Shown here: positions 46,940-59,525 of the stretch, piece by piece
Numbering within the stretch: the first letter of the stretch is position 1
Layout: each line of letters starts with the position of its first letter
From: Undaria pinnatifida
Lineage: Eukaryota > Sar > Phaeophyceae > Laminariales > Alariaceae
Length of the DNA: 64,000 bases
Direction of reading: 5' to 3'
Assembly (NCBI GenBank): GCA_012845835.1
Contig: JABAKD010000013.1
Span: forward strand, 10,983,201-11,047,200
Program-made: the position numbers and the translations under genes
Notes under the pieces: generated by a model
Seen by the model: the letters and a program-made list of their open reading frames with translations, nothing else
What the model was told of the DNA's origin: nothing
Database searches by the model: none

Positions 46940-49900
46940 ATGGCGCAAAAGGCGGTGGTGGACGATGACAAGTGGAGACGAGTAGGAGAGAGTCGCCGTC
47001 GGAGGGGGGGCGGCAGCAAAAATCGTGGAACGAAGAAGGGCGCTCGAGGGCAAGAGGCAGGGGGGCTGGACGAGTTGAGGAGCAGGCTTATTTATGCCAC
47101 CGATGGGCTGGGGGAAGCGTTGAGCAACATGGTCCAGCCTTTCCACGTGAGTATTCGTTTTTAATAAGAGTATAACTGTCGCTAGTAAACTCGCGTAGCA
47201 GGCTATTTATAGCGGTCGGCAGCACTGGGCCCACTGGTGCGCGGTGGATGCTTCAGGCCACTCGAAAGGAGGTCAACATTTTTTGGCGCCGTCAGAATTG
47301 GAAGCTCGCATTCGCTTGTGTAGTCGAAAACGCACCTCGGCTGTGAGATCGAGAACTCGTCGAAATTTGTTTTTTTCAGCTGCGTGTGATGCTTCGATCG
47401 CGCGTGCTACTGCTGTACGGGGGGCATTGTGTCCTGATGAAGGATATTGGGCTCTTCGTTTTTGCATTCCTAGGAGTCTGCGGTTAGTCATACCACAGAG
47501 ATGTGGGTGTGGGTATGTGTACGCGTATGCGTGTTTCTGTGCGTGTTTTGTGTTTGAGGAGCGTGGAAGCAATGGGTTGGATGTATGCGTGAAGGCATTG
47601 AGCGCCGTCGGTAGCAAGCCGTTACGCTGCCAGGGACACCCCCCCCCTCCCCCCCCTTCGGCGCACGCCTCATCGCGGCACTCCCCTCCCATGCTCCACA
47701 ATGTATTCATCGTAAATGTCGGTTTTTGATGTTTCGTTCTGCCCCCGCCCCCCCACACACAACCTCATCCCCACCCCCACCCCCACCCTTACCTCCACCC
47801 TTACCTTCACCCCCGCCCTCACCCCACTCCTGGCCCACACCCTTGCCCCCACCGTCCCCCCCCACCGTCACCCCTACTCCGACCCACACCCTCATCATCA
47901 CCCGCACCCCCACCCGCACCCCCACTCCCTACCCTTACCCCAACATCTACCCCCTTGTCCCTGATCTGCTACTGACTGCACATGTGCTCTTTGAAAAACG
48001 CCCGCCCGGTACGTAGGACATCCCTCGACGAGCTGGAGACGTTTTTTCATCAATCGTTAGAAGAGGGGTTCAGGAGATGGAGGAGGAACCGGCGTCGGAT
48101 AGCACTGCGCGGTACCTCGCCGAGCTGCAGCTGGCGCAGGTGAGACCCTGGCGGTAGTGCTGGTTTGAGGAGCGGGGGGGGTGTATAGGGGTTGGGGGGG
48201 GTCGTGTGGTTGTGGTTGTGGGGGTCGATGGGGTAGGGGGAGGGAAAATTGCGGTGGAACTGGTTGTGGATTTTGTTTCGCTTCGTTCGCGTCTTTTCGT
48301 TTCGTGTCGTTTTGTTTCTCGTTTCGAATCGATTCGTTTTTTGTTTCGTTCTGTTTAACCTTTTGTTTCGCTCCGTTTCTCGTTACGGTTTCTGTTTCAG
48401 TTTTGGTTGTGTATCGTGTTGCGTTCCGTTCTCCGTTTCGCGTTTTGCTCCAGTCGTTTCGTTTCGTTTTCTCGTTTCACGCCGTTTTTTGTTTTTCGTC
48501 ACAGTTCGCCTCGTTTCGTTTCTTGGTCCAACCCGTTTCATTCCGTTTTGTTTTTTTGTCTCGTTTTACGCTTCGTTTTGGCGGGTGCGCTTATTGGCGA
48601 GCAGGAGAGCGCGGAGCGTGCGTTGGGCACGCCGGGGTGGGAGGAGGTTGCCGTACGCAACGGTGTAACGGTGTGGAAGAAGTACTTTCCCAAGGTTAGA
48701 AGAACATGCTACTATTAATAATAGTAGACCGGTATTTTGGGCGTGTCAAAGCTCCTTTTGGCATTTTTAGTTTCGAGCAAATGCGCGTATCTAATTTTAT
48801 AAAATGGTGCTAACAACGTGAGCTGTGAGTTCGGCGGATTTAGGGCCGATGCTCGTCTATGCAAGCTATGTAAAATACACCGGTCGCTCGTTTTGTAATA
48901 AGGTTGTATTTCATGCGTCAAAATGTAATCAACAGTAATAATGGCCGTTAACCCTCCAATGAACCCTGATGAAGACATTAACGTGTTAGATGACATGGAA
49001 TTGACCACGCCAAAGAAAAGGCACCCTTTTCGAGATCCCTTAAGCGTCCGCCTACCACCAACAATGCACACAAATTGACCACGGTTACAAATATCCTGCT
49101 GCGCGAGCTCCTAGCGAAAGCTATGCTATCTTATCCTAGCTTTTGGTGTAGGGCGTGGGCTGGAGTGGTTAAAATCGCGGTCTCCTATCCTAGCGTCTTT
49201 GGTCAGGGGACCAACCTTTTTGGGCGCGTCAAGTTTTGTTTTGGCCTTAATGTACTAATTTTAGTGTAGGGGCGGTCAGTCACGGCGTCAAAGGGGTTAA
49301 TCCACAATTTCCTAGCATGTTTGAAGGTGGGGGTAGGCGTAGGAAGGGCACGTACGTCAACGAGGGGGCTGCGGGATTATTGGTAGTTGAGGGTTGGGGT
49401 GTGTGTGCCCATTTTATGCATGGCCGTAGATGTAAGACCATTGGCCGTCACACCCCTACAATACCGAGACGGCGCACGTCCGGTTTTTCACCGACCAGGC
49501 CGACGTTGTTGGTTGTCCTAGTCGTCATTCGACCATTGGCCACGCATCCTTTCGAGACGGAGCACTGTTCCTGCTCCTAAGGGGGGGGAAGGGGGGGGTG
49601 GGGTAATCACATCGTGATTGGCCGGGCGGAGGTAGCGGTCGTTCCGCGTCGGCGGGGGTAGTGAACGCGTACGAGTGCAGCATTGTCAGCACATGGTGGT
49701 GTTGATGGGTGAGTGAGAAAAGGTCATCATGCATTGTCGCACTGTCTCGGGTTGGTGGTAGGAGTAGTGGTGGCGATGGTGGTGATGCGTAGTATTGTCG
49801 CATTGTTTTTCCCGACTTTTTCTTGGCTGTCGCTTGTTCTTGTTCGCGTGTTCTTTGTCTGCGTACGCTTTATCGCCTCTGTCTTGTATCCTTTTTTCAG

Positions 49901-52395
49901 TTATCGTTTATTCTTCGTTGATTTTTCGGAGTGGATTATGGGTTGTCTCTTCTTGTTGGCTCATTTCTTGTTGTTGATGCGGTTTGGTTGTTTTGCTTGT
50001 TGCCCGCCTGAAGGACGAGTATGGGTACAAGTACCCCTGCGTGAAAGCCCGCGGAATTATCGACGGCTCAGCGGAGGACGTCATGGGGATGATCGTCGAC
50101 TCGACCCGCGTATCGGAATACAACAGGTGCGTTCGTTCGGTGTTTTGTTAGGTACTTCGTTTGGTACATCGTTCGGTATTTCGTTTCGTTATTGGTTCGG
50201 TATGTCGCATGGTACTTAGTTCGGTACTTCGTTCGGTACTTCGTTCGGTATTTCGTGTGGTATTATGTTACTTCGTTTGGTACTCAGTTCGGTATTCGTC
50301 TGGTATACCCGGGTCTCAAAAAGGATTAAGCTTACAACACCTCCACGTGTGTGTCGCGTGTCAATTTCACGTCGGTACTATACAGGTACAGCGTGGGGAG
50401 GACCGACATCGAGCACCTCGGACCGCACACCAAAATCGTGTGGAACAAGGCCCAGCCTCCCTTGACGAAAAAGCTGCACGACTTCTGCACCCTCATGCAC
50501 ATGCAAGCTCTCGATGACGGCGCGTTTATGCTCATCACCCGCGCGACGGAACACCCTGAGGTAGGGACAAGATGGCGGGAGGGGGGAGGGCACCGGGCGG
50601 CACGTCGATGTGATGTTTTTTGTTGGTGGTGGTGCATGTGTTGGTGCTTTTGTTGCTGTTCGTGGTGGTGATTGTGGCAGTTTTGACGGTGTTGATGTTG
50701 GTGTCACCGCCGGTGGTGTCGTTTTCGTTACCGTCGTTGCCATCATACACCAGCATTACCGCCGTCACCCGTCACCAAATATCACACAGCAGTATCTGCT
50801 CTGTTTTATTACGAGCGAAGGGAGTTTCTAATTTTCGATGACGCCGACCACTAGGGGGCTCCTTCCCACGCTCGCGTGCCCGATTTTCGCGTGTCCCGCC
50901 CGGCCACCGAAAAGTTCGTAAATAAAAGCTCCCCTTCGGGATGTGGTGGGCTTCAAATCCCGGGGGGTGTCTGTCCCAAGTTAAAAAAGGGGGAAAACAA
51001 AGAAAAACTCTTGGAAGAAACTAAATGCAAACGAATTAGCCACCTCGCAAGTAGCCCAGCAAGTAACCGCGACCAGCCCAAACGAGTTTATATAGCGTAG
51101 TCTATACGAAATTGAATCCATGACGTACAGGGAGTTCCAATCATTTTGGGACGCACACACACCAACGCCCCGATGGCAGCATAGAAATTGGGATGGGTTG
51201 CGTTGGGATTTTGATTAGGTTGGGTTGGGGCGTTCCTGCTTTCGACCAACACACACACTTGACGACAGTTGCAAATGTCCACCAACGCGAGTTCCTAGGG
51301 AGAAGCTACGGTATACTTTATTTTGTGTTCTTCCTGCCTCCTCCTCGGGTGCAGGCACCGCTGCTGGAGGGTCACGTAAGGAGTGAGATTCTTCTCGGCG
51401 TGACCATCCTCCGGCCAGCTGAGGGGGACCCGACTCGAACCGAAATGACGACGGTAAGGACCGATAAAAACAGTGGTTTGAGTCCGTTTTGGAAGTTTGA
51501 GAGGGGGAAAAAAAGAAGTCGATAAACGCTTGACATAACTTTACAGCACTTGCGAAATGAAGCAGCCCGGACCGCTTCGATAGGCGGGGAGTCTGGATTG
51601 CCATGTAAGGAGCTGTGCTGCCCGCACGCGTGCAACATGGTGATATTTGTACTGTTGCATGCTCTTCCTAGACGCTTGGAGTCATGCCACGGTAAGGGTT
51701 GCACTTTCATTGCCAAAAAAAGATATACCTTACCGGTCGAGCTGCTCAAGCGTGAAACTATGGGTTACTAAGGTAGTTTTACGAGTACAATGGTTATTTT
51801 TAAGACTAGCGTGGGGAAACGTCGGTCAGGTTGCGCGAACGAATGCCTTCGGAGTCTTGTTTCGGGTGATGGTGATACTGAGCTCCTCGTGCTAGGAGCT
51901 CAGAAAATTGTCGGCTTGCCTACGATGTTGCCTACGCGTGCGTACACCTGCTACGCTTGCCTGCGCCTGCATTCGCATGCTTGCGCTCGCGTACGCCAGC
52001 CTGCGCTTGCTGTCTTGCCCTTGCTTCACTAGATTCGCGCGCTCACATGGTGCCATCACTACGCTCGCTCGCTCGCGTGGTTCTTCATCTTGCTTGCGCG
52101 AGGTCAGCCACAAAGTCTCGAACGGAGTTCCTGCAAGACCCACGCTTGCCTATGCTTGCGTACGCCAGCCTGCGCTTGCTCCCGTACCCCTGCTCCATTG
52201 AGTTCGGTCGCTCACATGGTGCTTCACTAATTTCGCACGCCCTCATTGTTCTTTTTCTTGCGCCAGGTAAACCACATCGTCTCGAACGGGGTGCCCGTGA
52301 TGATTGCCGACCGAGTATCAACGAAAAACGCCATCGACTTTATTCAAAATGTAGAGATTGCCGCCAATGCAGCCGCGGCGGCCACCCCCGCATGA
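46940..52395 (+). CDS. START-domain (StAR-related lipid transfer) protein, 7 exons
   Basis: START domains form a hydrophobic pocket that carries a sterol or phospholipid; the ligand cannot be read from sequence. Exons: 46940-47146, 48074-48139, 48605-48694, 50014-50126, 50386-50560, 51355-51453, 52267-52395; about 292 aa, phases consistent. The first ~90 residues are Arg/Gly rich and acidic, without homology I can name. The START domain begins at GWEEVAVRNGVTVWKKYFPK and continues YKYPCVKARGIIDGSAEDVM, SEYNRYSVGRTDIEHLGPHT, IVWNKAQPP, DFCTLMHM, GAFMLITRATEHP, and ends DRVSTKNAIDFIQNVE with an Ala-rich tail. Two acceptors are ambiguous but keep frame: 48017 or 48074, and 48602 or 48605. The open frame extends upstream of 46940 and an acceptor-like CCCCAG precedes it at 46920, so an extra 5' exon is possible. 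No signal peptide or membrane segment seen. Confidence 0.87.
47325..47465 (+). repeat. Solo end of the 25905-27365 element family, in START intron 1
   Basis: Diverged copy: CTGTGAGATCGAGAA, TCGTCGAAATT, GCGTGTGATGCTTCGATCGC and TGTCCTGATGAAGGATAT. Confidence 0.6.
48265..48590. repeat. GTTTCGTTT-type minisatellite in START intron 2
   Basis: Degenerate CGTTTCGTTTTG units fill most of the intron and produce Phe/Arg/Ser artefact frames just before exon 3. Confidence 0.75.
50130..50310. repeat. GTTCGGTACTTC tandem repeat in START intron 4
   Basis: Twelve-base units (TTCGGTACTTCG and variants) run from just after the exon 4 donor to about 50310. Confidence 0.85.
51980..52310. repeat. Tandem duplication that includes the last START acceptor
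   Basis: Two units of about 165 bp share GTACGCCAGCCTGCGCTTGC, CGCTCACATGGTGC and the acceptor edge. In the first, CTTGCGCGAG is followed by GTCAGCCACAAAGTCTCGAA; in the second, the true exon starts GTAAACCACATCGTCTCGAA. Confidence 0.85.
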
Positions 52396-55300
52396 CACGT
52401 CACGCCACCCAAGTTGGCGGCGGTGCTATGTATTCACGGGTTTTTATCCCATCAGGACGCTGTTTGAAGCCCTTTTCTTTACCACAGGCTTAGTTCTTCA
52501 AGGGAATTAGCTGATGTGGGTGCATCATCCGTGCTCTCATGGTCTTGTTTTCTTTCATCCAGACGCTTTAGTCACGACGTGTTGGTGATTGCAGGCTAAG
52601 TTATCAGGGACATGAACTAATGTGAGAACATGGTCATCATCATCATCATCATCGTTGTCGCGGGCGTGGTGGCGCGGCGGTGCGGTGTTGGCGTTGGTGT
52701 TGGTGTGGCGTCTGTTGATCCCGTGGGGATGGCTGTGTGGAAGGTGTTCAAGGTTGTGTCTTGTCGGGTCTATACTCTCGGTACCTACCCGGGTACGACC
52801 AAAGCAAACAGGGGTTGTACCCGGTTACCTCACTGTATTACCGTACTAAACACACCTCTGAAGGCGTTCCTGTACGCAGTAAGCGTGTTGGTGTTGATGT
52901 CCGTGAAGACTGTGAGGAAGGGTGTCCTTTACAAAGTAGGGGTGCGGAAGGCGGTGCAATAGAGGGAATGGAACGTGTCCCCCCCCCCTCTCCTTTTTTT
53001 CCGTACAGGGGAAGGTGAAAGATGGGCGGTGTTTTTTTAACGTATTTTAGTTTTTCGCGTTGTGTGAAGTCTGGTAGCGTAACTTTCTGCGTTGTGCGGG
53101 GTTTCTGGTGTCTTGGGATGAGACGGACGAGATACGCAAGAAGGAGAGAGGGATGGGGAGGGGGAGAGAGAGAGGGGAGGGGGAGGGGAGGTGGGGGGGG
53201 GGAGGGGCGTACTTGTTTGTTGCTTGCCTTAGTCATCTGACCATTGACCACGCATCCCTTTCGAGACGGAGCACCGTGGGGGAGGGGAGGGGGGGGTAGA
53301 AACAAGACACTACAAACGGCGGGACAATAAATTAGAGTGGAGGAAGAGAGACTAGAGTGGTGGTTGGCGCGATTGGCCCCAAACCGCATCGTGTGGTTTC
53401 GAAAATGTATAACCGCGGTGCGGTTCTACACCGCGAAAAGCCTTGGTCAAGTGCTCTCTCTAAGAGGAGGCGTCAAACGCCGACGTCGGCACCGTCGATA
53501 GTGCGGTGCCGTCTGCACCATGGGGGTGGGTTAGGTTCTGCAAGGCGTGGGTACATTAGTCGGGTCAGATTTACAGAAGAAGGATATGATTTGTTATGCC
53601 TAGCGCGAGGTTTTGGCTAATACGGTTCGCCGCGTGAGGGGGCGGATGAGATTCTGCGGGATGTGGTGATACACTCATCCGGGATCAAGCAGGACCACAA
53701 AGAAGGATATCATGCGACGCATAAGGCTCCGATCGGGTTAGGATCACGTTGAGGCATGTCACGCGACTCGCGAGGTTTTGGGTAGGCAGGATTTTAAAGA
53801 AGAAAATCATGCGACGGGTGTGTGCCGGAAATTGTCACAGCTGCGCTGGCAACATACATGTGTATTTTTTTTCATACAATCGTTCGTGGGTTTGTCTCGA
53901 CTGAGAGCTTCAAGCTCCCAGCGGAGGCACCATTGGAACAAGATTTTTTTTGTACGCTCGTGTGCGCCCGGTGGCGGAGAAAGAGTGGGCGAAAAGGGAG
54001 GCGCAGGGGGGGCGGGGCGGGTTTTAGCTGTATGTATTGGCGTGTAAAAATCGGGGTGGGGGGTCGAGAAGCTACTTACGTGCGTTCCTGGGAGGGAGCT
54101 CGTAAGCATCGCATGCTCTGCGTTGAGAGCACGGGGGGGACGTTTTTTGTTTTTTTAACTGATATTTTAAAACAATTTTGTGCAAGGAAATTGCTTGTCC
54201 TGGACTGGGAGAGAAAACACGACGGCCCGCTTAGATTGGCAGCGCAAACAGTGTCCGCGGGGATGACCGTACGCTTAAGCAGTACTTACGAAGGCTCACG
54301 CAATATATAAGCTCCCGTCGTGCGGATCGATGGCCTCCTGGGCGTGATTTTCGTTTCATTCTGGGGAGAGGCGGAGGCCGGGGGCGGGGCATGCATGCAT
54401 GCCCGAGTTTTGCAGACTCTCGAAATCGGACAAGTGTTTAACCCCTTTTGGGGTGTCGGTGAGTTGCTGTGGGGATAGGTATGGTTTGTCGGTGTCTAGT
54501 AGGATATATATATATATAGGGCGAGCGAGGGTAAGGGTTATGAAAGGAGGCTTTTCGTTTATTTTCATTATGTTAGGGGCAGGGGGCAAACGCGCACGAA
54601 TGACGCCACGCTCGTGCGACCGCTCCGACTAAGTTTGTGGGGCAAATGGTGGAATCGACCGGTTCTCTTGTCTCGTTTTCCTTGTTTTGTAGTGGCGGCA
54701 ACGTGGGCGGATTTTTGTGTGGCGTGATGGGGGTGGGGGTGTGGGGAGAAGTTTTGTTTTGACCGTGGAAGGGGGTGCGAGTGGGGGGAAAGGTTTGCTA
54801 TGATGGTGAAAAGGGGTGGAGGTTGGGGGAGTTGATGGAGGTGGTTTCTGTGATTGTTTCTGCTTGCTTTGTTGACACTGGTTGGTTCGGATGAGGAGGA
54901 AAGAGGCACACAGGATGTTACATTTTTTGGCTCGTAGAACTTGTTTTACGTGGAGAGAAGAACGGTTGGTTTATTCCGGCGTTCGTTGTATCCGATTGAT
55001 GGTCCGGCCTGTCGCTGCTGCTGCTGCTGTTGCTGCTGCCGCTGTTGTTGTGTTGGATGTTTGTTTTATGTAGGCAACAATCAATGGTGGCTACTGCTGT
55101 TACTAAGTTTTTTTGAATTTTAGGCCAAGACAAGAGTGTCTCGCCGCCGCTTGTTGAGAGCTCTCAGTGTAGCACGCGCGGTATTTGATCGTCTCGGGAG
55201 GGCTGCAGTGTAGCTTCACTACAAACAGAAGGGGGACGGGGCAGCACCGTTGGATTGTTAAATTCCGAGATCATGAAACTAAACTTATCAAACATGTTTT

Positions 55301-56199
55301 ACATCCCTGCGAGTATAGGCTTAGTTTCTGTTTTGGCTCAGACGACTGTTTTTTCTTGACCGCAGTTTTTGTTGAAGCAGTTTTTGTATCGCGGCTGATA
55401 ACTTCCGCCTAGGGGCCCCGACGACCACGCGCTCGCGGCGAGTCCTCTGCACATGTCGCCCGCCGCCATCTGGGAGCCTCGCAGTCGTGCTCGCTGAGCC
55501 GGCGAGCAGTCCCGCTAATAGTTCCAAAAAATGACATCGCTTGCTTCAAAGCCTGAAGTCCCCGAATACAAGATAATCGCGCCCAGTATACTGATGCCAT
55601 ACATCATATACTGGTGACCGTTGACTAAGCTCAAGACTAAGATATACTGGTCAAACCAGTATGCTGGCCGCTAGATCAAATCTCTTCGAGTATGTCGAAA
55701 CTAATCAACGCAGACGACAGCAGTGCTGGCAATTAACGCACAAAATCAACGTATATGTACGCGTGTCGATTAAATTATGCGGTTGATTGTAGGTAATGAG
55801 GTTTCGAACGATCCTCTTCCTGATTGGGTCGTGCACGCACAGCAGACACTCCATATATAGGCGCAAACGTGAAAAAAAATAGAGAGCAAAACTCAAAAAA
55901 AAAAAACGGTTGTAGTTCACGAACAACGTGTCGTATGACATTATACGTGCAAAATAAACGTGCACGCACGTATTCGTATCAATTTTTGTACTTGATTGTG
56001 TTAATCGGCGCTTTTATGTTGGATTTAGTGCGGGAACAGCTATCTTGCTCACTTTTTACGCTTTTCTGATTTTGACTCGAGTTTTGAAGATTTGTTTCTC
56101 CGACTCTTTGAAAAACAATATCTTGGTTTTAGTGAGGAAAAATCTTGAAATTAGTGTGAGGATGTTTATCTTGAAGCAGTGCTGGAGATTTGTCTTTAG
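52396..56199. other. 3' flank of START gene, no secure gene
   Basis: Contains G-rich runs (53150-53300), loosely repeated pieces at 53530-53820 (GCGAGGTTTTGG, AAGAAGGATAT) and a 162-codon frame at 53822-54310 that I cannot support. A GC3-rich 28-codon stretch at 55411-55496 (GPDDHALAASPLHMSPAAIW) follows an AG and ends in TGA. Confidence 0.35.
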
Positions 56200-56418
56200 T
56201 TAATGTTGGGGTGGTCCTGAAGAACACGAAGAAAGAGAAGGAAGCAAGGAACGCAAAGAAAGCCGCCGAGAAGGTTCTCCGAGATTCTCAGAGGAAGGTT
56301 TAGGCAGGCGTGTTCCGGGTGGGAGCGCTGAGAGCGAAGCAGTACTTTTTTATCCAACGATTCAGAGACGAATTACTTGCTGAGACATTTGTAAGTCTGT
56401 CTTGTATATTTATCTGTC

Positions 56419-56485
<67 letters not shown>

Positions 56486-56854
56486 GCTCCCGAGCTCAAA
56501 ATCACATTGCACGACGCACACTGAACCGATCGCGACGAGCCCCGGGTGGGATTGACGAAAGCAATTAGGGTATATAGGGAGAAGATGCTCGTGCTGGTTC
56601 ACGTCAAGTCGTCAAGAGTTCGTAGAGGGAGCTCGATTTGAGTCGTGGATATTGCACCGATGAGAGGGTCTCCACTGCTCCCGTGGCAATCAATTCCAGG
56701 GGCTTTCAACATTTTTTCCCTCGCTGTATATATTCTAAATATCTACCAAAATCTGACAATTCTTGGAGAATACAAAAGAACACCAGCACAGGACGAGAGG
56801 GGGTGTGTCTGGTGTGCTGGGCCTGAAAGCCGCAAGGCACTCAAGCACACAATG
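56200..56854 (+). pseudogene. Two exon-like segments, Lys-rich then CxxC, with an in-frame TAG
   Basis: Segment 1 (56200-56390) follows a good acceptor (TTTGTCTTTAG) and ends at a consensus donor (TTT|GTAAGT). It reads NVGVVLKNTKKEKEARNAKK, AAEKVLRDSQRKV, then TAG at 56301-56303, then AGVFRVGALRAKQYFFIQRF and RDELLAETF in the same frame. Segment 2 (56792-56854) follows GCACAG and reads DERGCVWCAGPESRKALKHT, in matching phase 0. The charged helix and CxxC pair look like real protein. The TAG either breaks the gene, is a sequencing error, or segment 1 is really two alternative pieces, since GTTTAG can serve as donor for one half and acceptor for the other. Neighbouring exons were not found with confidence, and the family is not recognised. 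Confidence 0.4.
56416..56485. repeat. TGTC tetranucleotide microsatellite
   Basis: About 17 perfect copies of TGTC just after the donor of the 56200-56390 segment. Confidence 0.95.
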
Positions 56855-57559
56855 GTTTTCCGTTTTTTTCCACGTCACGAGGTTTGGACTTTTCTCCTTG
56901 GGTAGTTTGTGGCGTTTTCTGCGTTTGGGCTGGGTTTGGGGCGGTTCCTGCCTGTTCCTTTCTGCCGCCCCCCCCCTGTTCAGTGCCGGATTATGGTCTG
57001 GGTAATCAGATCGCTATTTGAGGCACAGGACTATAATAGGTTTTTCGTGTTCGTTCAATTTTCGCCCTGCCGACGCCCTCCTCAGCCCCGAGCCGGGGGA
57101 ACGGCCAGGGTAATCTGTCTTCTCATAACATGGCACAGGGCTGTTTCCTATTTGTTTTGTTCCCCTTGTTCTGCCTTTTTCAGCTAGGCACTTCTCCTCG
57201 AGGGGCTGTAGGTAGTGTCACCTTCCGCTTTCGTGTGTTTGTCGCTTTCTCGTCTTCCCCCTCGCCCATGCTGGCGGTCCGCGGGAGGTTTTTAGCTGGT
57301 TTTCCTTATCATAGCGCCTAATAACTCCTTCAACAGCAATTCTTCGCGTTTTTCTCGGCTTCAGAGCCTATCCGTTCAGAGGCATGGGAGTGGGTTTTGA
57401 GTGGGTTTTGAGTGGGTTTTGAGGAGCCGCATCTTCGACTCGTGTTCTACTGTAGTTCGTCGAACCGGGGTTTCCCCAAATCTCCCATATTTCTCCATAT
57501 GCGGCTCATCAGGGTGGGCTAGTGTTATGGTACGACCTTGGAACGGGGGGTAAATGCCC

Positions 57560-57895
57560 CCACAATGGGTAATTGGCCCGTTTTATTGTTGCCAGGATGG
57601 CGTTTGGTGTTCGGGATCATCATGAGACGGGAAGGGCATGACCCCTACCTGTCCAGATGTCATCGCCACTAAGGAAATATTACCAAGTTGCTTATCTTTT
57701 ACCTCTGAGCCTAAGAAAGCGAGTAACAATGAGGACATCCTTAATTGGCAGACCTGCATGGATACTCTGTGTCCCAACTAGCAACTTATCAATCGGTTGG
57801 ATGAACCATTCAACGACCTTTTTGTTTCTGACCGAGACAAGAACGAAAAACTAAGCAAACATGGAGTGTTGAACAGCACTGAAATGCAGGGGATC
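57560..57895 (+). other. Coding-like stretch with stops
   Basis: Plus-strand frames read GMTPTCPDVIATKEILPSCL, EDILNWQTCMDTLCPN (then TAG) and LINRLDEPFNDLFVSDRDKN. It may be a decayed gene; the family is not recognised. A minus frame over the same bases is also open. Confidence 0.25.
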
Positions 57896-58329
57896 TAGAG
57901 ACTTGGAATTAAATTCGTGACAGCCCAGCTACCGAACGAAGTCACTGCTGGGAAACTATCGCGTGCTGCGGGTGATCGTCACTACTGCTGCCATAGACAG
58001 CAGCAACAGCAACATCTGTGCGGTTCTCTTGCAGCCAGGCGAGAGCGCAGCACTACGTACTTGCTGTCGCCGAGCATGCCCTCACCACGCACGTCTGTGT
58101 ATTGTGAAGAGCTGCGATGCCGGTGGTTTGTGTATTTCCTCTATAATAGTACCAATCTCGCATCCAAGCAAGGTCATACTATGCATTGAAGAGATGAGCC
58201 TCGGCAACCCACCGAGCACATGAGAGCACCAGCACACAGCGAGAAGCACGCTGCCCGGGGGAAAAAACAGGGCGAGGATTTAGATCGACGCTTGGGCTAC
58301 CACAGGCGATTCCACAATAAATGCTATTC

Positions 58330-59525
58330 ATCCCTGCGTTTTCCAAATCCCAATCCGATTGGTGGAGCCACTTCCCTCCCCGCGCTCGGGCAATGGTGGG
58401 GCGCCGGGCGCGCGCACCTCGGGGCAAACCCCCCAGTCCCGCCGCAACCGGGGAGGAAAGAGCCCCATCCCCGGTCCAGACGTCATTCCATGTCTCTACA
58501 ACTCCGCCAACCCGGGGACGAAAATCGGTTCTCCCGGGTCGACACCGCTCCGCGCGGTGTGGAAACCCCAATCCCATTCGTTGATTGCTGATTGGGTGGG
58601 GCGGGTGGAGCCAGCGCCACGCGGGAAGGACAGAGCCCCACCCCCGGTTCATGAATCCTTCCTTATCTCTACAACCTCGACATCCTAGGGACGATAACGA
58701 CGACCCCCTTGGGTCGACACCGCCCCGCACGGTGTGAAAACCCCAAACCCATAGGCTAATCGCTGATTAGCTGGTTCTCCCAGGTCGACACCGCTCCGCA
58801 CCGTGTGGCAACCCCAATCCCATTGGCTGATCGCTGATTGGGTGGATCAGGTAGAGCCAACGCCACGCGGGAAGGATGGAGCCCCATCCCCGGTTCATGA
58901 ATCCCTCCCTACCTCTACAACCTCGACAATCCGGGGGCGATAAAGACGATCCCCTGGGTCGACACCGCCCCGCACGTTGTAAAAACCCCAACCCCATAGG
59001 CTGATCGCTGATTAGCTGGGGCTCCTACATATAGAGCCAGCGCCACCCGGTGAGGATAGAGTCCCATGCCGGGATCAGAAAAAAAATCCATATATCTACA
59101 ACTCTGACAACCCGGGGACGAAAACTGCGTTCCCCTGGGTCGATACCGTGACGGTATGGAAACCCCAAAGTCACTGGCTTGTCGCTGCATGGCTGGGGCT
59201 CGTGCGTAGAGTCAGTGTCAGGGGGAGGGTAGGATCCCGTCCAAGGTACTTGATCCTTCCATACATCCACAACTCCGACAACCCGGGAACGAAAACCAAG
59301 TCCTCTCGGGTCGACACCGCCCCGTACGGCGTGGAAACTCCAATCCCAGTGACTAAGTGCTCGTTGGCTGGAGTCCGTAGAGCCAGCGCCACCCAGGGAG
59401 GATAGAGGCCCAACAATTGGGGGCAGTTCCGCCGCACCCGGGAGGGGTAGGGCTCCATCCCCGGTACGGAAACCCCCCCGTATCTCTACAGCTCCAACAC
59501 CCCGGGGACGAAACCGAAGATATAC
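58330..59525. repeat. Tandem array of ~175-bp units
   Basis: About seven diverged units. Each holds TCTCTACAAC, CGACA(A)CCCGGGGACGA, GGGTCGACACCGC, GTGTGGAAACCCCAA, TGCTGATTGG and GAGCCAGCGCCAC. Frames drift, so it is not coding. Confidence 0.85.

Noticed and set aside
48181-48699. 172-codon plus ORF full of Phe/Arg/Ser
   Set aside because: Intronic GTTTCGTTT repeat; only its end overlaps START exon 3, in another frame.
53822-54310. 162-codon plus ORF
   Set aside because: Starts at GTG, has no family motif and no splice support; its length is possible by chance.
56300-56602. 100-codon minus ORF with TDRQ repeats
   Set aside because: Caused by the TGTC microsatellite; the opposite strand carries the exon-like segment.
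58330-59525. CRISPR-like array
   Set aside because: Units are ~175 bp and diverge throughout; there are no short identical repeats with unique spacers, and the genome is eukaryotic.
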